A stretch of 64,000 bases of DNA from Azohydromonas lata NBRC 102462 (GTDB lineage: Bacteria; Pseudomonadota; Gammaproteobacteria; Burkholderiales; Burkholderiaceae_C), in assembly GCF_001571085.1 (NCBI RefSeq), contig NZ_BCTC01000003.1, positions 1-64,000 on the forward strand. The letters are read 5' to 3'. A model generated the notes under the pieces. The model searched no databases. It was not told the origin of the DNA and worked only from the letters and a program-made list of their open reading frames with translations. Of the stretch, positions 44,133 to 52,412 are shown piece by piece. Each line of letters begins with the position of its first letter. The stretch's first letter is position 1. Position numbers and translations under genes: made by a program.

Positions 44133-45413
44133 ATGGATCAAGCCGTCCCCGACGCCGGCACGCCCCCGGCCGACGCACCTCCCTGGACCTGCCCTTTCTG
44201 CTCGCTGCTGTGCGACGGCTTCGGCGTGTTGCCGCAAGCCGACAACAGCCTGCAGCTCACCGGCAGCGACTGCCCGCGCGCGCGCCGCGGCCTTTCAAGC
44301 TTCGCCGCGCAGCCCGGCCCAGCGCCCGCGCCGCTGGTCAACGGCGCCCAAGCCACGCTGGCCCAGGCCGTCAGTGCCGCGGCCCAACTGCTGCGCCGCA
44401 GCCGGCTGCCGCTGTTCGGGGGCCTGGCCACCGACGTGGCCGGCGCCCGCGCCCTCTACCGCCTGGCCGAGCGCAGCGGCGCCGTCACCGACCACCTGCA
44501 CGGCAGCGCCCTCTTCAACGCCACGCGCGCGCTGCAGGACCGCGGCGGCTTCACGGCCACGCTGGCCGAGGTCCGCAACCGCGCCGACCTGCTCATCTGC
44601 CTGACCCGGCCGAGCGACAACTTCCCCGAGTTCTTCCGCCGCTGCGGCGTGGGCGACACCTCCCTCGTGGCCCAGCGCCGCCTGGTTTACCTGGGCCTGG
44701 AGCCGGACGCGCCCTCGCAGAGCGGCGTGGCGGTGGACGCGCTGCCGCTGCAGGGGGGCGACCTGTTCACCACCCTGTCCGTGCTGCAGGCCCTGTGCGC
44801 CAGCCGCCCGCTGCCGCAGGCCGACCCCGCGCTCAAGGCCCTGGCCGAGGCGCTGGCCGCCGCGCAGTACGCGGTGCTGGTGTGGGAGCCCGCCCGCCTG
44901 GGCGAGCACGGCGCGCTGGCGGCCGAAGCCGTTCACCATATCGTCAACGCGCTCAACCACGCCACGCGCGCCGCCTCGCTGCCGTTGGGCGGCAACGAGG
45001 GCGGCGGCACGGTGCAGCAGGTGTTCTCCTGGCTGTCGGGCCTGCCCACGCGCACCCACGCCTCGGCGCTGGGCCTGGAGCACGACCCGCTGCGCCACGA
45101 CGCGCGGCGGCTGCTGGCCGACAAGGCCGTGGACGCGCTGCTGTGGGTCAACGCCTTCCACCCCGAGCCGCCGCCCGCGGCCGGCGTGCCGCTGGTGCTG
45201 CTGGCGCATCCGGACACGCCGCCGCCTGCCGGCGGCGAGCCCAGCGTCTTCATTCCCGTGGCCACGCCCGGCTTGGGCCGCTCCGGCCACCTCTTCCGTA
45301 CCGACGGCACGGTGCTCATGCCGCTGCGCGCCCTGCGCCCCGACGGCCTGCCCGGCGTGGACCAGGTGGTGGCGGCCCTCGGCGCCGAGCTCGAAAAGGC
45401 CCAGAACGCATGA
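44133..45413 (+). CDS. fhcB: Formyltransferase/hydrolase complex subunit B
   Basis: 426 residues. FhcB is the homologue of the tungsten/molybdenum subunit FwdB, without redox function; it supports the Fhc complex that converts formyl-H4MPT to formate. The Cys-bearing N-terminus WTCPFCSLLCDGFGV is visible, with DCPRARRGL and PFFGGLATDVAGARALY following. I start at ATG 44133 since the ATG at 44109 lies inside the sigma-54 promoter. This leaves almost no leader and no ribosome site. The next gene overlaps by four bases. First gene of fhcBADC. Confidence 0.85.
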   Translation: MDQAVPDAGTPPADAPPWTCPFCSLLCDGFGVLPQADNSLQLTGSDCPRARRGLSSFAAQPGPAPAPLVNGAQATLAQAVSAAAQLLRRSRLPLFGGLATDVAGARALYRLAERSGAVTDHLHGSALFNATRALQDRGGFTATLAEVRNRADLLICLTRPSDNFPEFFRRCGVGDTSLVAQRRLVYLGLEPDAPSQSGVAVDALPLQGGDLFTTLSVLQALCASRPLPQADPALKALAEALAAAQYAVLVWEPARLGEHGALAAEAVHHIVNALNHATRAASLPLGGNEGGGTVQQVFSWLSGLPTRTHASALGLEHDPLRHDARRLLADKAVDALLWVNAFHPEPPPAAGVPLVLLAHPDTPPPAGGEPSVFIPVATPGLGRSGHLFRTDGTVLMPLRALRPDGLPGVDQVVAALGAELEKAQNA

Positions 45414-47101
45414 CTGACTTCGTCCTGAAGAACGGCCACGTCATGGACCCGGCCTCGGGCCTGGACGTGGTGATGGACCTGCACGTGCGCGACGGCCGCA
45501 TCGCCGCCGCCGACGCCGGCGCGCCGCCCTCGCAAAGCTTCGACGCCGCGGGCTGCGTGGTCATGGCCGGCGGCATAGACCTGCACACCCACATCGGCGG
45601 CGGCAAGGTCAACCTCGCTCGCATGCTGCTGCCGGAGGACCACCGCCGCGGCCGCGACCCGCTGCCGCGGCCCGTCAACCCGCTGGAATTCGATTCCTGC
45701 GGCACCTGCGCGCCGGGCACGCTGTCCACCGGCTACCGCTACGTGGAGATGGGCTACACGGCCGCCTTCGAGCCGGCCATGGTGCTGAGCAACGCGCGCC
45801 ACGCGCACATGGAAATGGGCGACGTGCCCATCCTCGACCACGGCGCCTACGTGATGCTGGGCAACGAGGAGCTGTTCCTGCAGATGCTGGCCGAAGGCCA
45901 GCCCTTCGAGCGGCTGCGCGACTACGTCGGCTGGGCCATAGACGCCAGCAAGGCCATGGGCGTGAAGGTGGTCAACCCGGGCGGCATCTCGGCCTTCAAG
46001 TTCAACCAGCGCCGGCTGGACGTGGACGGCACGCACACGCACTGGGGCATCACGCCGCGCCAGGTCGTCACCACGCTGGCGCGCGCCGTGCACGAGCTGG
46101 GCCTGGCGCACCCGCTGCACATCCACGCCAGCAACCTGGGCGCGGCCGGCAACATCGCCTCGACGCTGGCCACCATTGACGCGCTCGAAGGCCTGCCCGG
46201 CCACCTCACGCACGTGCAGTTCCACAGCTACGGCAAGGAGGGGCCCTACAAGTTCTCGTCGGCGGCCCACGAGCTGGCGGAGGTGGTCAACGCCCACCCC
46301 AACGTCTCCATAGACGTCGGCCAGGTGATCTTCGGCCAGACCGTCACGGCGTCGGGCGACACCATGTCGCAGCTCGCCACCGCGGCGCTGGCGCACCCGC
46401 GCAAGTGGACCGGCGCGGACATCGAGTGCGTGGGCGGCTGCGGCGTGGTGCCCTTCAAGTACCGCGAGCAGAGCTACGTCAACGCGCTGCAGTGGTGCAT
46501 CGGCCTGGAGCTGTTCCTGCTGATCAAGGACCCGTGGCGCGTGGTGCTCACCACCGACCATCCCAACGGCGGCCCGTTCACGAGCTACCCGCACCTGATA
46601 CGGCTGCTCATGGACAAGAGCTTCAGAGACGAGCAGCTCTCGAAACTGCACCCGGAGGTGGCGGCGCAGTCGGCACTGAAGGACCTGACGCGCGAGTACA
46701 CGCTGCAGGAAATCGCCATCATCACCCGCGCCGGCCCGGCGCGGCTGCTGGGCCTGAAGGACCGCGGGCGGCTGGCGCCCGGCTCGGCAGCCGACATCGC
46801 CGTGTACCGGCGGCAGCTCGACGCGCAGGCCATGTTCACCACGCCGGAGCTGGTGTTCAAGGACGGCACGCTGGTGGCGCAGGCCGGGCGCATCACCGCC
46901 GTGCCCACGGGCGGCACGCACTTCGTGACGCCGGAGTACGACCGCGGCATCACGCGGCTGCTGCGCAATTGGGCCGAGCGCCACGGCAGCATCCACCCCG
47001 ACCACGCCGGCATAGGCCGCGACGAGCTGTGCGCCTGCTGCAACGGCGGCCGGCTGCTGCCCGCGGCCTGCTTCACCAACGCCGAGGAGGCCGGCGCATG
47101 A
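45410..47101 (+). CDS. fhcA: Formyltransferase/hydrolase complex subunit A
   Basis: 563 residues. Amidohydrolase-fold subunit that hydrolyses formyl-methanofuran to formate. Identifying segments are MAGGIDLHTHIGGGKVN (metal-binding HTH), GYRYVEMGYTAAFEPAM, the KPVNPGGISAFKF-type KVVNPGGI segment, HASNLGAAGNIASTL, VLTTDHPNGGPFTSYP (catalytic Asp region) and LGLKDRGRLAPGSAADIAVY. Both ends overlap neighbouring genes by four bases (ATGA). Its partner subunits are encoded on either side. Cytoplasmic. Very secure. Confidence 0.94.
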   Translation: MTDFVLKNGHVMDPASGLDVVMDLHVRDGRIAAADAGAPPSQSFDAAGCVVMAGGIDLHTHIGGGKVNLARMLLPEDHRRGRDPLPRPVNPLEFDSCGTCAPGTLSTGYRYVEMGYTAAFEPAMVLSNARHAHMEMGDVPILDHGAYVMLGNEELFLQMLAEGQPFERLRDYVGWAIDASKAMGVKVVNPGGISAFKFNQRRLDVDGTHTHWGITPRQVVTTLARAVHELGLAHPLHIHASNLGAAGNIASTLATIDALEGLPGHLTHVQFHSYGKEGPYKFSSAAHELAEVVNAHPNVSIDVGQVIFGQTVTASGDTMSQLATAALAHPRKWTGADIECVGGCGVVPFKYREQSYVNALQWCIGLELFLLIKDPWRVVLTTDHPNGGPFTSYPHLIRLLMDKSFRDEQLSKLHPEVAAQSALKDLTREYTLQEIAIITRAGPARLLGLKDRGRLAPGSAADIAVYRRQLDAQAMFTTPELVFKDGTLVAQAGRITAVPTGGTHFVTPEYDRGITRLLRNWAERHGSIHPDHAGIGRDELCACCNGGRLLPAACFTNAEEAGA

Positions 47102-48033
47102 CGACCTCCACGACCGCAGCGCCCGTGCTGCTCAACGGCGTGCTGGTGGACGACGGTTTCGCGGAAGCCTTCCCCATGAAGGGCACGCGCCTCTTGATCA
47201 CGGCGCACAACCTGGCGTGGGCCCGCCACGCCGCGGTGGCCGCCACGGGCTTTGCCACTTCCGTCATCGCCTGCGGCTGCGAGGCGGCCATCGAGCGCGA
47301 GCTGGCGCCTGAAGAAACGCCGGACGGCCGCGCGGGCGTGTCGGTGCTGATCTTCTCCATGTCGGGCAAGGAGCTGGCCAAGCAGGTCGAGCGCCGCGTC
47401 GGCCAGTGCGTGCTGACCTGCCCGACGACGGCGGTGTACGCCGGCATCGACGAGGGCGAGGCCATCGCGCTGGGCAAGAACCTGCGCTTCTTCGGCGACG
47501 GCTGGCAGGTGAGCAAGGTGATCGACGGCCGGCGCTACTGGCGCGTGCCGGTGATGGACGGCGAGTTCGTTGCCCAGGAAACCACGGCGGTGGTCAAGGG
47601 CGTGGGCGGCGGCAACTTGCTGCTGGTGGCGCGCGACGTGGACGCGGCGCTGGCGGCTGCCGAAACCGCCGTGGCGGCGATGCGGGCGGTGCCCAACGTC
47701 ATCATGCCCTTCCCCGGCGGCGTGGTGCGCTCCGGCTCCAAGGTGGGCAGCAAGTACAAGACGCTGCCGGCCTCCACCAACGACGCCTTCTGCCCCTCTC
47801 TGGCCGGCCTCTCGCCGCGCAGCGACCTCGCGCCCGGCCAGGACTGCGTGATGGAGATCGTCATCGACGGGCTGACCGAGGCCGACGTCGCCGCCGCCAT
47901 GCGCGCGGGCCTGCACGCGGCCACGGCGCGGGGCGTGGACAGCGGCCTGCTGCGCATCACCGCCGGCAACTACGGCGGCAAGCTGGGACCCTTCCACTTC
48001 CACCTGCACAAGCTGCTGGAGGCGGCGGCATGA
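47098..48033 (+). CDS. fhcD: Formylmethanofuran:H4MPT formyltransferase (Fhc subunit D)
   Basis: 311 residues. It transfers the formyl group from formyl-H4MPT to the methanofuran-type carrier. Identifying segments are FAEAFPMKGTRLLITAHNLAWARHAAVAATGFATSVIACGCEAAIERE, the VLTCPTTAVYAGI region, GKNLRFFGDGWQ, GSKVGSKYKTLPASTNDAFCPSL and a C-terminal AGNYGGKLGPFHFHL. Overlaps fhcA and fhcC by four bases each. Identity secure. Confidence 0.94.
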   Translation: MTTSTTAAPVLLNGVLVDDGFAEAFPMKGTRLLITAHNLAWARHAAVAATGFATSVIACGCEAAIERELAPEETPDGRAGVSVLIFSMSGKELAKQVERRVGQCVLTCPTTAVYAGIDEGEAIALGKNLRFFGDGWQVSKVIDGRRYWRVPVMDGEFVAQETTAVVKGVGGGNLLLVARDVDAALAAAETAVAAMRAVPNVIMPFPGGVVRSGSKVGSKYKTLPASTNDAFCPSLAGLSPRSDLAPGQDCVMEIVIDGLTEADVAAAMRAGLHAATARGVDSGLLRITAGNYGGKLGPFHFHLHKLLEAAA

Positions 48034-48848
48034 CCTGGACTTTCACCCTCCTGCAGCCGCCGGCCTTGCGGCTGGACTTGCGCTCGCTCGTGCCCCAGGC
48101 GCTGGCCGGCATGGACGTGGCCGCGGTTGAAACGCTGCCGTTGTGGCAGGGCCGCCAGCCGCTGCCGCTGGCCGAGTTCTTCAAGGTGGCGCGCACGGAC
48201 GACGGTGCCGGCGACAGCCTGGTGTTCGAGGGCGACCTCTCCCGTTGCGACCGCATCGGCTGGCAGATGGCCTCTGGCCGCATCGCCGTGCGCGGCTGCG
48301 TTGGCGACTTGCTCGGCACGGGCCTGAGCGGCGGCGAGATCACGGTGGCCGGCCATGCCGGCGAGCTGGCCGGCTGCGAGATGCAGGGCGGGCGCATCAC
48401 CGTGCAGGGCAACGTGGGCGACTTTGCCGCAGCACCCTTGCCCGGGAGCATGGAAGGCGTCAAGGGCGGCGTGCTGCTGGTGCAGGGCCGCGCCGGCGCG
48501 CGGCTGGCCGACCGCATGCGCCGCGGCCTGGTGCTGGTGCACGGCGGCGCGGGCGATTTCGCCGCCTCGCGCCTGGTGGCCGGCACCGTGGCCGTGGGCG
48601 GCGCTTTAGGCGCGCACGCCGGCTTCCAGATGCGCCGCGGCACGCTGCTGTGCGCGGGCGGCTGCGCGATCGAGGCGTCGCCCAACTTCATCGCCACGCG
48701 GCACGACGTGGGCGTGATTTGGCAACTGCTGGCGCGCTCGCTGGTGGCCTATGGCGGGGCCTTTGCCGGGCTGCCGTCGCGGCGCGTGCGCCGCCTGGCC
48801 GGCGACCTGGCCACGGGCGGGCGGGGGGAAATCCTGCTGCCCGGCTGA
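48030..48848 (+). CDS. fhcC: Formyltransferase/hydrolase complex subunit C
   Basis: 272 residues. Repetitive beta-helix, GXXGXXXG-type repeats as in the C-terminal glutamate-synthase-like domain of FwdC: GCVGDLLGTGLSGGEITVAGHAGELAGCEMQGGRITVQGNVGDFA, continuing to HGGAGDFAASRLVAGTVAVGGALGAHAGFQM. It has a structural role in the Fhc complex. The ATG overlaps fhcD. It is the last gene of the operon; a hairpin (48869-48896) follows, without a U-tract. Confidence 0.92.
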   Translation: MTWTFTLLQPPALRLDLRSLVPQALAGMDVAAVETLPLWQGRQPLPLAEFFKVARTDDGAGDSLVFEGDLSRCDRIGWQMASGRIAVRGCVGDLLGTGLSGGEITVAGHAGELAGCEMQGGRITVQGNVGDFAAAPLPGSMEGVKGGVLLVQGRAGARLADRMRRGLVLVHGGAGDFAASRLVAGTVAVGGALGAHAGFQMRRGTLLCAGGCAIEASPNFIATRHDVGVIWQLLARSLVAYGGAFAGLPSRRVRRLAGDLATGGRGEILLPG

Positions 48849-48868
48849 CATGGCAACGACCACGCCTT

Positions 48869-48896
48869 GTAGGGGGCCGCTTGCGGGCCTCCTACA
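48869..48896. repeat. Hairpin downstream of fhcC, related to the 7187 element
   Basis: TGTAGG-N...-CCTACA forms an imperfect stem with an inner GGCCGCTTGCGGGCC-type core. It resembles one half of the inverted repeat at 7187-7253. Confidence 0.55.
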
Positions 48897-48943
48897 GGCT
48901 GACGAACCACACCTGCTTCATCCCCACTCACAGGAAACAACAC

Positions 48944-49477
48944 ATGAGCAAAGACTTTCTCTTCCACGCCGGCGAGGCCACGGTGCTGGCCGCCGAGGGC
49001 CAGTTCACGGATGCGATGCCGGAGATCCTCATCGGCCGCACCGACGGCCCGGTGGGCCAGGCCTTCGCCAACATGATGGCCCAGAGCAAGGGCCACACGG
49101 CCATGTTCGCCATTCGTGCGTGCAACCAGCTCGTCCGCCCGGCCACCATGATGGTGCCCAAGGTCACGCTGCGCGACATGACCAACATCGAGCTCTTCGG
49201 CGGCGTGGTGCAATCGGCCACGGCCGACGCGGTGGTGGACTGCCTCATCGAGGGCGTCATCCCCAAGGACATCGCCAACGAGCTTTGCATCATCTCCCTG
49301 GTCTGGATCGACCCGCGCTGCGCCACCCACGCCGAGCTGGACAAGAAGGACATGTACCGCACCAACTACGAGGCCACCAAGCTGGCCCTGCGCCGCGCGC
49401 TGGCCAACGAGCCCTCGGTGGAAGAGCTCATCGCCAACCGCCACAAGATCAAGCACGACATGGACGACTGGAGCTGA
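48944..49477 (+). CDS. Fae-family paralogue lacking the catalytic histidine
   Basis: 177 residues, clearly homologous to Fae (EILIGRTDGPVGQAFANMMAQSKGHTAMFAIRACNQLVRPATMM; VTLRDMTNIELFGGVVQSATADAVVDCLIEGVIP). The [12 protein letters not shown] segment of Fae, with its catalytic His, is here EGQFTDAMPEILIG: the aligned position is Met25. The last 25 residues (VEELIANRHKIKHDMDD) are charged and longer than in Fae. Such Fae-like proteins occur in several methylotrophs. A formaldehyde-binding or regulatory role is possible, but the catalytic role is doubtful. CAGGAA lies before the ATG. Confidence 0.8.
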   Translation: MSKDFLFHAGEATVLAAEGQFTDAMPEILIGRTDGPVGQAFANMMAQSKGHTAMFAIRACNQLVRPATMMVPKVTLRDMTNIELFGGVVQSATADAVVDCLIEGVIPKDIANELCIISLVWIDPRCATHAELDKKDMYRTNYEATKLALRRALANEPSVEELIANRHKIKHDMDDWS

Positions 49478-49649
49478 CGCAGCGCCGGCGACCAACGGTC
49501 CGCCCGTTGGCACGGAATGACTTGATGCCCGCGGCGTGGGCTTCATCCCGGGTCTGGGCAGCGCTGCCCGCAAGGCGCAAGACTGCGCCTTGCGGCGGCG
49601 TTGCACGGTGCGATGTCCGCACCCGGCCGGCCGCTTCAGGAGGGATGTC

Positions 49650-50039
49650 ATGACGAAATGGCGAAAGTCCACCGCCGACACGGTGTACAGCCCCGAGGAG
49701 ATAGACGCGCGGCTCAAGGAGGAGCTGCCCGCCTGGTACTGCGAGGACGGCTGGATACGGCGCAAGTACAAGACCAGCGGCTGGAAGTCCACGCTCATGG
49801 TCGTCAACACCGTGGGCCATCTGGCCGAGGCGGCCTGGCACCACCCCGACCTCACGGTCTCCTACGCCTTCGTGATCGTCAAGCTCATGAACCACGCCGC
49901 CAAGGGCGTGACGGACAAGGACTTCGCACTGGCCCACAAGATCGAGGACGTGCTGATGTGGCAGCCTGGCCGCGACGAGGACTCGCCGCTGGACGGCACG
50001 CCCGATGACCCGCGCTTCAAGCACATCAAGTACGACTGA
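49650..50039 (+). CDS. Pterin-4a-carbinolamine dehydratase (DCoH/PCD) family protein
   Basis: 129 residues. The family motif is visible: HLAEAAWHHPDLTVSYAFVIVKLMNHAAKGVTDKDFALAHKIEDV, with the HHP catalytic pair. The N-terminal 25 residues are an extension (MTKWRKSTADTVYSPEEID). The family dehydrates 4a-hydroxytetrahydropterins. In this setting it could act on oxidised H4MPT or on pterin by-products; that is inference. AGGAGG lies eight bases before the ATG at 49650. It is followed by a HAD gene after four bases. Confidence 0.78.
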   Translation: MTKWRKSTADTVYSPEEIDARLKEELPAWYCEDGWIRRKYKTSGWKSTLMVVNTVGHLAEAAWHHPDLTVSYAFVIVKLMNHAAKGVTDKDFALAHKIEDVLMWQPGRDEDSPLDGTPDDPRFKHIKYD

Positions 50040-50043
50040 CGCC

Positions 50044-50727
50044 ATGGCCAAGCCTCAACGACTGGCGTTGTTCGATCTGGACCACACCCTCATCCCTTTC
50101 GACAGCGGGCGCGAGTGGCTGCAGTTCCTGGCCGACCGCTATGCCGTGCCCGAGGACGCCCCCAGGCGCTACCTCGACGCCTGCCGCCGCTACGTGGCCG
50201 GTCGCGTAGGCCTGGAGGCGCTGCACCGCGCCGTGGTCTGCCCGCCCGGCGCGCAGGCGCAGGCACTCTTTTCCACCTGGCGGCGCGACTTCGAGGCCGA
50301 GATGGCGCGCCGCGTGCCGCGCTCCACGCTGGCGCTGGTGCAGCGCCACCGCGACGCGGGCGATCTTTGCGCCATCGTCACAGCCACCTCGCGCCTGGTG
50401 GCCGAGCCCTTCGCCCGCGTCTTCGGCGTGGCGCAGCTGCTGGCCACCGAGCCGCACCGCGCCGGTGACGGCTCGCTCAGCGGCGACATCCAGGGCGAGC
50501 CCTGCCACCGCGAGCACAAGGTGGCGCACGTGCGCCGCTGGCTGGCGGCGCAGGGGCTCGCGCTCCAGGATTTCGAGCGGAGCTGGTTCTATTCCGACGC
50601 CGCGGGCGACCTGCCGCTGCTGGAGGCCGTGACCGACCCCGTGGCCGTGCGGCCGGACGACAAGCTGCGCGCCGTGGCCCGCGAGCGCGGCTGGCAAGTG
50701 CTGGGCATTGCGGATGTGGCGTTCTGA
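50044..50727 (+). CDS. HAD-IB (SerB-like) phosphatase
   Basis: 227 residues. The HAD signature is LALFDLDHTLIPFDSG; motif II is CAIVTATSRLVAEPF; motif IV is WFYSDAAGDLPLLEAVTDPVAV. HAD-IB phosphatases of this type include phosphoserine and homoserine-related phosphatases, so the substrate cannot be named. The gene abuts the pterin-dehydratase gene and overlaps the following beta-propeller gene by 14 bases. It may belong to a pterin or C1 operon by position. Confidence 0.72.
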   Translation: MAKPQRLALFDLDHTLIPFDSGREWLQFLADRYAVPEDAPRRYLDACRRYVAGRVGLEALHRAVVCPPGAQAQALFSTWRRDFEAEMARRVPRSTLALVQRHRDAGDLCAIVTATSRLVAEPFARVFGVAQLLATEPHRAGDGSLSGDIQGEPCHREHKVAHVRRWLAAQGLALQDFERSWFYSDAAGDLPLLEAVTDPVAVRPDDKLRAVARERGWQVLGIADVAF

Positions 50728-51706
50728 AGTCCGCGCCGCCCGCCGGATGCGCCGCCGCGCCGCGGCGCTGGGCGCGCTGCTGGCGCTGGCGCTGCAGGCC
50801 GCGCCCGGCGTGGCGGGCGGTGCCGGTGCGCTGGCCTACGTCACCAACCAGGGCAGCCACGACGTGAGCGTGGTGGACATCGCGCAGCGCCGCGTGGTGG
50901 CCACCGTGCCGGTGGGTCGCTCGCCCGCGGGCGTGGCGGTGGCCGGCGACCGTGTCTTCATCACCAACCCCGACAGCCGCGAGCTTGCCGTGATCGAGCA
51001 GGGCAGCGCGCGGTTGCTGGCCACGCGGCCCGCGGGCGAGCAGCCTTTGGGCATCGCCGCCGCGCCGGACGGCCGCCGCGTCTGGGTGGCGGACTGGCAG
51101 GGCCAGCGCCTGCTGGGCTTCGACACCCGCACGCTGGAGCGCGTGGCCGACATCGCGCTGGGCCGCACGCCCTGCGGCGTGGCCGTGTCGGCCGACGGCG
51201 CCACGGCTTACGTGGCCGAGCGCGACGACGACGTGGTGGCGGTGGTGGACCTGCGCGCCGGGCGCGTGGCGCAGCGCGTGGCCGTGGGCCGCCATCCCTA
51301 CGCGCTGCTGCTGGACGAGCCGCGCGCGCGCCTCCTGGCCCTCAACGTGCAGGGCGACGACATGAGCGTGGTGGACCTGCGCGCGCTGCGCGAGGTGCAG
51401 CGCGTGCCGCTGGGCCGCGCGCCCTACGGCGCGGCGCTGTCGGCCGACGGCGCGCGCCTCTACGTCACCAACCAGCACGAGGACACGGTGAGCGTGCTGG
51501 ACGCGCAGACGCTCACGCAACTGCAGCGCCTGGAGGGCTTCGGCTCGCCGGAAGGGGTGGCGGTGCAGGGCGACGACTTGCTGGTCGTCAACTGGATGGA
51601 CGACGACCTCTCGGTGCTGGATGCCGCCAGCGGCCAACTGCGCGCGCGCATCCCCACCGGCTCCAATCCCCGGGGCTTCGGCGCCTTCGTGGCGGCGCCG
51701 CCCTGA
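50714..51706 (+). CDS. YVTN-type beta-propeller protein associated with quinoprotein systems
   Basis: About 330 residues. A hydrophobic Ala/Leu signal peptide (about 15-38) is followed by seven-bladed repeats of the YVTN type: AYVTNQGSHDVSVVDIAQRRVVATVPVGRSPAGVAVAG, then VFITNPDSREL, VWVADWQGQRLLGFD and LYVTNQHEDTVSVLDAQ. It is exported to the periplasm. Similar propellers are linked with PQQ alcohol dehydrogenase clusters, where their role is unclear. ATG 50714 is chosen; an in-frame ATG at 50747 would trim the leader. The start lies within the end of the HAD gene. Confidence 0.72.
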   Translation: MWRSEVRAARRMRRRAAALGALLALALQAAPGVAGGAGALAYVTNQGSHDVSVVDIAQRRVVATVPVGRSPAGVAVAGDRVFITNPDSRELAVIEQGSARLLATRPAGEQPLGIAAAPDGRRVWVADWQGQRLLGFDTRTLERVADIALGRTPCGVAVSADGATAYVAERDDDVVAVVDLRAGRVAQRVAVGRHPYALLLDEPRARLLALNVQGDDMSVVDLRALREVQRVPLGRAPYGAALSADGARLYVTNQHEDTVSVLDAQTLTQLQRLEGFGSPEGVAVQGDDLLVVNWMDDDLSVLDAASGQLRARIPTGSNPRGFGAFVAAPP

Positions 51707-51762
51707 CGGGTGTTTCCCCAGCTTCCCAGAGCTTTCAAGCACAACGACAGGAGACGACCAAC

Positions 51763-52299
51763 GTGCATCCCAAGCTGTTCAAGCGCCTGATGGCCTTTGG
51801 CCTGGCCGCCGCCTTTGCCGGCAGTGCCTTGGCCCACGGGCCGACCCGCCAGAAGGTGGTCGAGAAGATCAACATCGACGCCCCCGCCGCCAAGGTGTGG
51901 GACCAGATCAAGGCCTTCGATGGGCTGGCCAAGTGGCATCCGGCCGTGGCCGCCAGCCCGGCCGACAAGGGCAATGAGGTGGGCTCGGTGCGCACCATCG
52001 CCATCAAGGGCGGCGGCGAGATCGTCGAGACGCTGGAGGGCTACAGCGACGAGCAGCGCCGCTACACCTACCGCGCCAAGGACGGCGGCGCGCTGCCCGT
52101 GAGCAACTACACCTCCACCATCCAGGTCTCGCCGGACGGCGACGGCAAATCGGTGGTCGAGTGGCGCGGTGCCTTCTACCGTGCCTTTCCCGGCAACGAT
52201 CCCCCGGCCGACAAGAACGACGAGGCGGCGGTGAAGGCCGTCACCGGCGTCTACCAGGGCGGCCTGGCCAACCTCAAGAAGATGGCCGAAGGCAAGTAA
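51763..52299 (+). CDS. Exported SRPBCC-family (MxaD-like) protein
   Basis: 178 residues. Signal peptide residues 1-24 (FAGSALAHG). The START-like fold begins VEKINIDAPAAKVWDQIKAFDGLAKWHPAV and ends with a long helix (VYQGGLANLKKMA). MxaD/XoxD-like SRPBCC proteins affect methanol dehydrogenase interaction with its cytochrome in some methylotrophs. It starts at GTG 51763, supported by CAGGAGA upstream. Context with the quinoprotein relay genes supports this role; the function is inferred. Confidence 0.75.
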   Translation: MHPKLFKRLMAFGLAAAFAGSALAHGPTRQKVVEKINIDAPAAKVWDQIKAFDGLAKWHPAVAASPADKGNEVGSVRTIAIKGGGEIVETLEGYSDEQRRYTYRAKDGGALPVSNYTSTIQVSPDGDGKSVVEWRGAFYRAFPGNDPPADKNDEAAVKAVTGVYQGGLANLKKMAEGK

Positions 52300-52412
52300 G
52301 CCTTCCCCCCGGCGGCCGGTGCCGGCCGCCGCACCACGGCCCCGCCGCTGCCGCCACGGCAGCGGTCCCGGGGACCGGAAGTCGCCGCGATGGACCGGCT
52401 GGAGTCGCAAGC

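Noticed and set aside
48851-48865. TGG-N10-GC match before the Fae paralogue
   Set aside because: The -12 box is ACGC rather than TTGC, and the site abuts the fhcC stop; chance match.
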